Positions 6,061-12,213 of a DNA stretch of 12,213 nt are shown piece by piece. Made by a program: the position numbers and the translations under genes. The notes beneath the pieces were generated by a model. That model saw only the letters and a program-made list of their open reading frames with translations. It made no database searches and was not told where the DNA came from. This DNA comes from JAHBWI01 sp035715525 (GTDB taxonomy: Bacteria > Nitrospirota > Nitrospiria > Nitrospirales > Nitrospiraceae), in contig DASTLA010000285.1 in assembly GCA_035715525.1 (NCBI GenBank), forward strand, positions 1 through 12,213, in the 5' to 3' direction. The first letter of the stretch is position 1. The number at the start of each line of letters is the position of its first letter.

Positions 6061-7545
6061 TTACGGCCTTTTCGTCGGGAGAGTGAAATAGAACGTCGCG
6101 CCTTGGCCTAGGGATCCTTCGGCCCAGGTTCGCCCGCCGTGTCGATGAATGATCCGGCGTACGTTCGCCAAGCCGATGCCCGTGCCTTCGAATTCGTCTG
6201 CTCGGTGAAGGCGCTGAAAGACACCGAACAGCTTGTTGGCGTACTGCATGTCGAAGCCGACGCCGTTGTCGCGCACAAACAGCACGACTTCCCCTGGATC
6301 GGTTTGCCGGCTGCCCACTTCGATTGACGGAGCGGCCTTCGTACTCGTGAACTTCACCGCGTTGGCCATGAGGTTGACGAATACTTGGCGAAGCATGGCC
6401 GCGTCTCCCTGTACTTCCGGGAGAGAGGCGATTGTCCACGAGATCTGCCGATCTTGCAAGTCATGCTGCAGATCGTGCAGGACCGATTTGACCAGCTGGT
6501 CGAGGTTCACGGAGCCGTTCATCATTTCCTGCCGGCCCATTCTGGAAAAGACCAACAAGTCGTCGATCAACTGGCCCATGCGCGTCGCCGATTCCGAAAT
6601 CGTCTGCAGATACCGCTTTCCCTTCTCGTCCAGCGTCCCCGCCGCCGATTTGGCGAGCAGAGAAGCGTAGCCGTCGATGTGGCGGAGCGGGGCGCGCAAA
6701 TCATGGGAGACCGAATAGCTGAAGGCTTCGAGTTCTTTGTTGGCTGCTTGGAGCTGCTCTCCGCGCTGGTTGAGCTCGGCGGCGACTCGTCGACGTTCCG
6801 TGATGTCGTGGCGAATGAGGTAATAGACGGCCGCCAACAGCACGAACAGGAGCAATGCCCCGATGATGAGAAGCACGATGCTGGAGCGGGTCGTCGCGGC
6901 CGATTCCACCACGCGGCGCTGCAGTGCCCGGGTTTCGTCCTGATCCATCTGCAGTTGGATGTGGTGTGCCGTCTCCAATTCTTGCTTGGCCGCGCCGGCC
7001 AGGGCAATCGCACGAACCGCCTCAAAGCCCGTCTTGTTGCGAATGTCGATGGCGGCTTGTTCCGCCTCGAGCTGCTTCTGCATAAGTTGTTCGAGTTGGT
7101 CCAACCGGGCTCGCTGTGTGCTGTCCGACCCGGCCAATTCTCGCAGGTAGCGCAAATATTCGGGCCCGCGCTCTCGCAGCGTTTCGTAAGGTTTGAGGTA
7201 ACTGCCGTCTCCGGTGACGAGAAATCGCCGGTGTCCGTTCTCCGCGTCATCCATCGCTTCCGCGGTCGAGGCCAGCAACCTGACCAACTCGTGACTGCGG
7301 GTGTCGAGTTGCCCGTTCCGAATGAGTACGGTCATATTTCGGTATGAGATCACGGAAATGATCAGAATCCCGGTAAACACCAGCCCGAAGCCGGCCAGGA
7401 CCCGGCGCTCGATCGACCAACTCTGGAATTCATTGAGTAGGCGGTTCACTGGATTGCGCTTGGCCATTCCCTCTTCGCGCCAGGCCAGCGGGACGGGGGT
7501 CTCACGGTCTGCAGTAGGAGGGCACCGGCCGTCCGTTTCGTCCAT
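6061..7545 (-). CDS. membrane CHASE3-type sensor histidine kinase
   Basis: A 494-residue sensor kinase. TM1 (about 47-69) and TM2 (about 222-243) enclose a mostly helical periplasmic region (70-220) resembling CHASE3, with the AENGHRRFLVTGDGSYLKPY signature (101-120). After a short coil follows HisKA of the phytochrome/bacteriophytochrome-like class, with His281 in SYSVSHDLRAPLRHI. The ATPase domain has NLMANAVKF (391-399), DNGVGF (426-431), FQRLHRADEFEGTGIGLA and a normal C-terminus. It ends two bases before the single-domain receiver, its likely phosphate partner. The ligand of the periplasmic domain cannot be read from the sequence. Two starts are possible: ATG 7545 (weak ribosome site, GAG) and ATG 7467 (codon 27, GAGGG but too close). 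I kept the longer form. A promoter candidate lies upstream at 7626-7653. Confidence 0.9.
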   Translation of the reverse strand: MDETDGRCPPTADRETPVPLAWREEGMAKRNPVNRLLNEFQSWSIERRVLAGFGLVFTGILIISVISYRNMTVLIRNGQLDTRSHELVRLLASTAEAMDDAENGHRRFLVTGDGSYLKPYETLRERGPEYLRYLRELAGSDSTQRARLDQLEQLMQKQLEAEQAAIDIRNKTGFEAVRAIALAGAAKQELETAHHIQLQMDQDETRALQRRVVESAATTRSSIVLLIIGALLLFVLLAAVYYLIRHDITERRRVAAELNQRGEQLQAANKELEAFSYSVSHDLRAPLRHIDGYASLLAKSAAGTLDEKGKRYLQTISESATRMGQLIDDLLVFSRMGRQEMMNGSVNLDQLVKSVLHDLQHDLQDRQISWTIASLPEVQGDAAMLRQVFVNLMANAVKFTSTKAAPSIEVGSRQTDPGEVVLFVRDNGVGFDMQYANKLFGVFQRLHRADEFEGTGIGLANVRRIIHRHGGRTWAEGSLGQGATFYFTLPTKRP

Positions 7546-7586
7546 CGGAAGTGTCTCGAACTGGAATGGTCAATGAAAGAACCGAT

Positions 7587-7633
7587 GCTACGACTGTAGC
7601 GTGCTACAAGGGTGCCTGCAACCGTATTGTAGC
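7587..7633. repeat. alternating GCTAC/GTAGC pentamers
   Basis: On the plus strand GCTAC occurs at 7587-7591 and 7603-7607, and its complement GTAGC at 7596-7600 and 7629-7633. The first three form two overlapping palindromes, spaced by four and two bases. They lie in the leader downstream of the candidate start site, while the fourth overlaps the -10 box. This could be an operator for a dimeric regulator or a leader hairpin with two alternative pairings. Confidence 0.4.
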
Positions 7634-7653
7634 AAAAGGCTTTGATTCGTGAA
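7626..7653 (-). promoter_or_regulatory. candidate promoter of the kinase cassette
   Basis: On the minus strand TTCACG (complement of 7648-7653, four of six) and TACAAT (complement of 7626-7631, five of six) are 16 bases apart. A start near 7619 would leave a leader of about 75 bases before ATG 7545. TTGACT (complement of 7667-7672) further upstream is a better -35 match, but has no -10 at the proper distance. Confidence 0.4.
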
Positions 7654-7690
7654 GGAATTTAAGGCAAGTCAACGGACGATCATGGGGTGA

Positions 7691-9187
7691 TCATCCGCCG
7701 AACGGAGCGGGTGGAACGGGGATCGACGCGGAAGGGGCGGCGAAATTCGAAAACATCAAGGTAGCCGAGACGACCCAGTCGATGAACGGCTGGGGGTAGA
7801 TGCCGATGATCAGCGTCCCGGCCAGCCCGACATACACGACGGCCTTCATGGGACCGGACGTTTTGATGGGAGTGGAGTCGACGGGTTCGTTGATGTACAT
7901 CTTCTTCACGACCACCAGGTAATAGTACATCGAAATCACGATGTTGATGAGTCCTACGGTAATGAGTGTGTACAAGCCCTCTTTGATGGCGGCGACGAAG
8001 ATGTACAGTTTGCCGATGAATCCGGCCAGCGGAGGCACGCCGGCCAGTGAAAGCAGGAAGATGAGCATGGCAAACGCCAGGAACGGAGATCGACGGTTCA
8101 AGCCGCGGTAGTCGTCGATTTCATCGCTTCCCACCGCGCTGCTCACGGCAATGATCACCGCGAATGCGCCGAGATTCGCAAAGAGATAGGTCAAGAGGTA
8201 GAACAAAATGGAATCGCTTCCCATTTTGGTCCCAGCCGCTAGGCCGATGAGGATATTCCCCACCTGCGCAATGCCGGAATAGGCCAGCAATCGCTTGATG
8301 TTCCGCTGCGCGATGGCAACGATGTTGCCATAGGTCATCGACAGGATCGAAGCCGCGACGAGGAGTAAGGCCCAGGCCGGCTTGAAGGTGGACAGGGCAA
8401 CCAGAAACAGTCGCAGCAGAATGGCAAAGGCCGCCACCTTCGGTGCGATGGAGAGAAAAGCGGTGACCGGCGTCGGCGCCCCGTGATAGGTATCCGGAAT
8501 CCATGAGTGAAATGGCACTGCGCCGATCTTGAAGCCGAGGGCGGCAAAGATCAGCAGAAACCCGATGACCAGCCCCGGTGTGGCGGTGGCACCGACCATC
8601 TCCGAGAACACCAACTTTCCCGTCTCCCCAAAGACCAAGCTGATGCCGTAGGCGAGCAAGCCGGCCGCAAAGACGCCGAGGATGAAGAACTTGAGTCCGG
8701 CTTCGTTCGAAGCGACATCGTCTCGCAAATAGGCCACCAGCACGTAGAAGCCGAAGGTCGAGAATTCGAGCGTAACGAACAGCGACAAAAGGTCATTTGC
8801 CGAAGCCATGAACATCATGCCGAGCGCCGACATAGCGACCAAAAAATAATATTCGCCGCGGAAGAAGGAAAATCGGTGGACGTAGTCGATGGAGACCAAA
8901 ATCACGAGAATCGTGGCCCCCAGGATCAGCATCTTGAAAAAGAGCGCCATGCGATCGACGACGAACATCTTGCCGAAGAGCGTTCCGCTCACGCCGCTGA
9001 CGTCGAACCACGCCAAGCAGCCCAAAGTAAGGCTAAGGCCCAGGACACTGAGATAGGCGAGCTGTTCCTGCACGATCCGCCTGAAGGAAAAGTCGACGAT
9101 CACGACGAGGCAAAGCCATGCCGTCAAAAACAATTCCGGGAGCAACAGCAGCAGATCGCTGGCGGACATGTTCAGGGTAAAATTCAT
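7691..9187 (-). CDS. nuoN: NADH-quinone oxidoreductase subunit N
   Basis: A 498-residue, about 14-helix antiporter-like subunit of complex I, in the proton-pumping membrane arm next to the small core subunits. The canonical charged residues are all present: Glu141 in TLEFSTFGFYVL (TM5), Lys220 in LGFKIGAVPFHSWIPD (TM7), Lys250 in SIAPKVAAF (TM8) and Lys393 in GFIGKLYIF (TM12). Lys at TM12 instead of Glu, and the IAQRNIKRLLAYSGIAQVG segment, distinguish NuoN from NuoM. It should therefore be a working pump unit. The start codon overlaps the nuoM2 stop by four bases (ATGA), indicating translational coupling. A second ATG at codon 7 is possible, but neither has a clear ribosome site. The end is proline-rich (SIPVPPAPFGG). 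It appears to be the last gene of the nuo operon. Confidence 0.96.
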   Translation of the reverse strand: MNFTLNMSASDLLLLLPELFLTAWLCLVVIVDFSFRRIVQEQLAYLSVLGLSLTLGCLAWFDVSGVSGTLFGKMFVVDRMALFFKMLILGATILVILVSIDYVHRFSFFRGEYYFLVAMSALGMMFMASANDLLSLFVTLEFSTFGFYVLVAYLRDDVASNEAGLKFFILGVFAAGLLAYGISLVFGETGKLVFSEMVGATATPGLVIGFLLIFAALGFKIGAVPFHSWIPDTYHGAPTPVTAFLSIAPKVAAFAILLRLFLVALSTFKPAWALLLVAASILSMTYGNIVAIAQRNIKRLLAYSGIAQVGNILIGLAAGTKMGSDSILFYLLTYLFANLGAFAVIIAVSSAVGSDEIDDYRGLNRRSPFLAFAMLIFLLSLAGVPPLAGFIGKLYIFVAAIKEGLYTLITVGLINIVISMYYYLVVVKKMYINEPVDSTPIKTSGPMKAVVYVGLAGTLIIGIYPQPFIDWVVSATLMFSNFAAPSASIPVPPAPFGG

Positions 9188-10833
9188 CGCGCGGTCACCG
9201 ACACGACTGGACGGCCTGAGGTGTGGGGCTGTGCGCTGACCGGCGGCGGAGCCGACGGGGTCTGCTCAGCGACCGGGACGATCTTGGTCACCCGGGCGAT
9301 CAATGGATCGACACCGGAACGGACGACGGAATACAAGTGTCCCGGGAAAATCCCGAAGCCTATGCTCACGGTAATCATGATGAGCAGCGGTAAGCGATCG
9401 ACTACCGCCACGGCATCGTGCGAATGACTGTACTTCTCGGCCATCGCTCCATAGAACAATCCCCGCATCATCTTGAACAGGTACGCCATGGTGAGGACGA
9501 TACCGAGCACGGCAATGATGACCTGGAAGGGATATTTGTTCCAGGCCCCGACGATGATCATGACCTCCGCGATGAAGTTCACCGTCCCGGGCATGCCGAT
9601 GGACGCCATACAGCCGATGATGAAGCAGGCGGAAATGAAGGGCATGCGGTTGGAGAGCCCGCCCAGCGAAGGAATGTCGCGGGTGTGTGTCTGGTCGTAC
9701 ACCCATCCAGCCATGGCGAACAACATCCCCGTAGCCATCGCGTGGGCGAACATGTAGATGACCGCTCCGCTCAAGCTGATGTAGTCCAACGCCGCCATGC
9801 CCAGGAACACATAGCCCATGTGGCTCGAACTGGAGTAGCCGATCACGTATTTGGTGTCCTTGGCATAGTAGGCCACGAAGCCACCGTAGATAATGCTGAA
9901 GATGCACAGCACCGCGGCGATGGGCATCAGTTCACGCGTGGTTTCGGGAAGGATTTCATAGGCCACGCGAATGATGGAGAAGTGCCCGAGCTTCATCAGC
10001 ACGCCTGCGTGCAGCATGCTGGTGGCGGCCGGCGCAGCGGCGTGACCGACGGGCGACCAGGAGTGCAGCGGCCAGAGGGGGGCAATCGACGCGAAGCCAA
10101 AGAAGATCAGGATCCAGATGAGCGTGGCCAGCGGACCGGTAAAGTGGGCCTTTTCTCGCAACACGAGGATGTCGAAGGTATTCAAACCCGCGAACTTGTA
10201 AATGAGGAGAATGCCCATCAGCGCGACCACGGCAAAGGCCGAGAGGAAGAGGACTAACTTCATTGCGGCGTATTCTTTGCTGTTCGCGGCAAAATTGAAG
10301 ATGAAGCCGACCGAGTCGCGTTGCTTGAGGCCTTCTGCATCGGTCATCTCCAAATACTTTTTGGTGTGACTGCCCCACATGCCCAGGAGCAGATACATCG
10401 GGATGACCGACATCTCATAGAAGAAATAGAGGAAGAAGAGATCCAGGGACATGAACACGCCGATCGTGGCGGCGGCGAGAATCAAGAGCCAGATGTAGAA
10501 TTCCTTGGTACGGTCCTTGATGTGCCAGGAGACGAACACGCCGGCAAACAGCAAAATGCAGGAGGCCAGCACCAACGGCGTCCCGATTCCGTCGACTCCC
10601 AAGTACAGCGAGATGCCCAGTTGCCTCGACCATTCGATCCGCTGCAAGAACTGGAAGCCGCCCTTCACGGGATCGTAGGCATAAAACAGATAAATCGACG
10701 CCATCAACGCCACGAACGACGATCCGGCAGCGATGCCCCTGACCAAGGAGGCTTGTCTGTTGGAGACAAAAATCAGAGTCAGCGCACCCGCGAAGGGTGC
10801 AAACAAAATGATCAATAAGACGTAATCAGCCAT
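9184..10833 (-). CDS. nuoM: NADH-quinone oxidoreductase subunit M, second divergent copy (NuoM2)
   Basis: A 549-residue NuoM-family membrane protein that would form an additional antiporter-like module of complex I. Kept features are Glu140 in YFFYEMSVIPMYLLLGMWG (TM5), Lys281 in GVLMKLGHF (TM8), the TKYVIGYSSSSHMGYVFLG segment, YDQTHTRDIPSLGGL, and Glu423 in GTVNFIAEVMII (TM12). The near-invariant TM7 lysine is Ile250 (codon ATT, 10084-10086), and the WLPDA motif reads WSPVG. His275 falls exactly where NuoL carries its TM8 histidine. About 18-20 extra residues lie between TM5 and TM7 (near 155-185), and a proline-rich tail follows the last helix. Whether it still pumps is therefore open. It begins three bases after the nuoM1 stop and overlaps nuoN by four bases, so it is surely co-expressed in the operon. 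The two nuoM copies are only distantly alike, not a recent duplication. Confidence 0.93.
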   Translation of the reverse strand: MADYVLLIILFAPFAGALTLIFVSNRQASLVRGIAAGSSFVALMASIYLFYAYDPVKGGFQFLQRIEWSRQLGISLYLGVDGIGTPLVLASCILLFAGVFVSWHIKDRTKEFYIWLLILAAATIGVFMSLDLFFLYFFYEMSVIPMYLLLGMWGSHTKKYLEMTDAEGLKQRDSVGFIFNFAANSKEYAAMKLVLFLSAFAVVALMGILLIYKFAGLNTFDILVLREKAHFTGPLATLIWILIFFGFASIAPLWPLHSWSPVGHAAAPAATSMLHAGVLMKLGHFSIIRVAYEILPETTRELMPIAAVLCIFSIIYGGFVAYYAKDTKYVIGYSSSSHMGYVFLGMAALDYISLSGAVIYMFAHAMATGMLFAMAGWVYDQTHTRDIPSLGGLSNRMPFISACFIIGCMASIGMPGTVNFIAEVMIIVGAWNKYPFQVIIAVLGIVLTMAYLFKMMRGLFYGAMAEKYSHSHDAVAVVDRLPLLIMITVSIGFGIFPGHLYSVVRSGVDPLIARVTKIVPVAEQTPSAPPPVSAQPHTSGRPVVSVTAR

Positions 10834-10836
10834 GGC

Positions 10837-12213
10837 CTATTTGCCTGGAACCCGGACGATGGTTTCAGCGGTGGCGACCTTGCCTCGATCCAGACGGTCG
10901 ACCACTGCTTGGATGGAACCGTTCATCATCTTCAGAAACGGCGCCGGGTATAGTCCGATCCACAGAATCATGACGGACAAGGACAACGCGATGGTCGTTT
11001 CTCTCATGTGAAGATCCTTGACCGAACTCGACACGTTCTTCGTGAGCGGCCCCAGCATGGCCCGTTCGTAATACCAGAGAAAATAGGCCGCCCCAAAGAT
11101 CACTCCCAGGACAGCCACGGCGCCATACCACCACTTGGCTTTGAAGGCCCCCAGGAGGATCAAAAATTCGCCCACGAATCCGTTTGTTCCCGGAAGACCG
11201 ATCGAAGCCAGCCCGATGATCAGCAGGAACGTCGCGAGCAACGGCACTTGCTTTGCGAATCCACCGAAGGCCGACAGATAGCTGCTCTGTTGCCGCGTGG
11301 ACAGGAACCCCGCCATGAAGAACAAGCCCGCCGTACTGAATCCCAGATTGATCATCGTCAACAGGCTACCCTGCAGGCCCTGATAGTTGAGGGCGAACAA
11401 ACCCACGATCACGAATCCGAGGTGACTGATGCTGCTGAAGGCCAGCAGGCGCTTGAAATCCGGCTGAATGAGAGCGACTACGGCCCCATAGAGGATCGCG
11501 GCGAGTCCCAAGATCATGACGATGGTCACTACCCCTTCGCTTTTTGACGCTTCCGGCAGCAAGGGGAAGGTAAAGCGCAGGAACCCATAGGTCCCGAGCT
11601 TCATGCCTGCCAGCATGACCGCCATGCCGATTGGCCCTTCGACCAAGGCATCGGGTAGCCAAGTGTGGAAGGGGAACACCGGAGCCTTAAAGGCCAGCCC
11701 CATGAAGATCAGCCAGAAAATGATGATCTGTTGGCTCAGCGGAATCGGCACAGACAGCAACTCCAGCAGATCGAACGAATAGAGGTGTTCGAGATGATGC
11801 GTGACCGCCCATTGGTGGTAATTGATGTCCAGCAACGCGATGCCGACCAGCATGAAGACGCTGCCGAGGAGCGTGTAGAGCACATACTTGAGCGCCGCAT
11901 AGTGACGATCGGCTCCCCCGCCCCACAACTTGATCAGGAAATAGCTGGGGATCAGCATGAGCTCCCAGAAGACGAAAAACAGAATCAAATCGATGGAGCA
12001 GAAAATGCCGACGGTGGTGGTTTCCAGCGCGAGGAGGGCCATGAAATACAGGCGCACTTGGCTGCGAACCGTATCCCACGAATAGATGACGACCAAGACC
12101 GTGAGAAAAGCCGTCAGCCCTACGAACAATACGCTGATTCCGTCGACGGCGAGGTGGTAACTGATCCCAAGAGCAGGCATCCACCGCGCATGCTCGGCGA
12201 ACTGCATGGCGGG
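10837..12213 (-). CDS. nuoM: NADH-quinone oxidoreductase subunit M, first copy (NuoM1), 5' end outside window
   Basis: A partial NuoM; the frame stays open to the right edge, so the N-terminal helix or two (roughly 60 residues by comparison with about 500-residue relatives) lie outside. The ATG at 12207 is internal: the sequence after it (GISYHLAVDGISVLFVGLTA) is the region preceding TM3 in other NuoM. Counting from that Met, Glu82 in FWELMLIPSYFLIKLWG (TM5), Lys174 in LAFKAPVFPFHTWLPDA (TM7), Lys203 in AGMKLGTYGFLRF (TM8) and Glu346 in GTNGFVGEFLILLGAF (TM12) are all present, so this copy should pump protons like ordinary NuoM. Its TM8 appears two residues shorter than usual before the lysine. 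It is the upstream member of the nuoM1-nuoM2-nuoN run; nuoL would be expected just beyond the edge. Confidence 0.95.
   Translation of the reverse strand, partial: PAMQFAEHARWMPALGISYHLAVDGISVLFVGLTAFLTVLVVIYSWDTVRSQVRLYFMALLALETTTVGIFCSIDLILFFVFWELMLIPSYFLIKLWGGGADRHYAALKYVLYTLLGSVFMLVGIALLDINYHQWAVTHHLEHLYSFDLLELLSVPIPLSQQIIIFWLIFMGLAFKAPVFPFHTWLPDALVEGPIGMAVMLAGMKLGTYGFLRFTFPLLPEASKSEGVVTIVMILGLAAILYGAVVALIQPDFKRLLAFSSISHLGFVIVGLFALNYQGLQGSLLTMINLGFSTAGLFFMAGFLSTRQQSSYLSAFGGFAKQVPLLATFLLIIGLASIGLPGTNGFVGEFLILLGAFKAKWWYGAVAVLGVIFGAAYFLWYYERAMLGPLTKNVSSSVKDLHMRETTIALSLSVMILWIGLYPAPFLKMMNGSIQAVVDRLDRGKVATAETIVRVPGK

Larger units (their letters stand above)
7546..7690 (-). other. intergenic region between nuoN and the signalling cassette
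   Basis: A 145-bp gap, long compared with the nearly absent spacers in the nuo genes. It holds a candidate promoter for the kinase (7626-7653), four copies of the GCTAC/GTAGC pentamer (7587-7633), and a GATCA/TGATC inverted repeat (7678-7692) at the nuoN stop. None of these has a following T-run, so no intrinsic terminator for nuo is evident. Confidence 0.5.

Noticed and set aside
6059..6439. N-terminal extension of the response regulator frame
   Set aside because: It overlaps the ATPase end of the kinase gene, is Arg-rich without a fold signal, and ATG 6058 gives a standard receiver.
6385..7347. Plus-strand open frame of 320 codons
   Set aside because: Antisense to the CHASE3 kinase; no recognisable motif or ribosome site, and the opposite strand is clearly coding.
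7678..7692. GATCA/TGATC inverted repeat at the end of nuoN as terminator
   Set aside because: Five weak base pairs, five-base loop and no following T-run; it also includes the stop codon region.
8507..9427. Plus-strand open frame of 306 codons
   Set aside because: Antisense to nuoN and the end of nuoM2; highly charged composition mirrors membrane-protein codons read backwards.
9418..10257. Plus-strand open frame of 279 codons
   Set aside because: Antisense to nuoM2, rich in His/Asp/Glu, no domain; a shadow of hydrophobic codons.
12205..12207. ATG at 12207 as the true start of NuoM1
   Set aside because: The frame continues to the window edge and the protein would lack its first helices; the residues after this Met match an internal region of NuoM.

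Overview
The window reads as a chromosomal segment of a Nitrospira-like bacterium (phylum Nitrospirota). The evidence for this is inferred: moderately high GC, two different nuoM genes in tandem followed by nuoN (a complex I layout I associate with Nitrospira and a few other groups), and dense, mixed two-component signalling genes. No 16S or nitrite oxidoreductase gene is present, so the genus is not proven. I see no tRNA, rRNA, CRISPR array, insertion sequence or phage gene.

Layout: (1) 48-1352, plus strand: a cyclopropane-fatty-acyl-phospholipid synthase-type methyltransferase, joined to a cut-off upstream reading frame. (2) About 1503-2090, plus: orotate phosphoribosyltransferase (pyrE). 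(3) 2119-2430 minus and 2486-2914 plus: a divergent pair, a small putative lipoprotein and an exported rhodanese, sharing a 55-bp promoter gap. (4) 2919-3857, minus: an exported phosphodiester glycosidase (NAGPA/DUF2233) domain protein with its own good sigma70-type promoter. (5) 3929-7545, minus: a three-gene signalling cassette of a membrane CHASE3 histidine kinase, a single-domain Rcp1-like response regulator and a cytoplasmic REC-kinase-REC hybrid. (6) 7691-12213, minus: the distal part of a complex I (nuo) operon, nuoM1 (cut by the window edge), nuoM2 and nuoN, almost without spacers.

How they fit: the nuo genes encode the proton-pumping membrane arm of NADH:quinone oxidoreductase. Having two NuoM-type subunits implies a membrane arm one antiporter module longer than usual. 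The second copy, NuoM2, is the most interesting object here. It keeps the TM5 and TM12 glutamates and the TM8 lysine, but the TM7 lysine that is nearly invariant in pumping subunits is isoleucine, and it carries a histidine at the position used by NuoL. The cassette after nuoN is co-directional but has its own candidate promoter with a repeated pentamer motif, so it is probably a separate phosphorelay unit. The remaining genes (lipid modification, pyrimidine synthesis, exported rhodanese, glycosidase) look like ordinary housekeeping or envelope genes with no shared pathway that I can defend.
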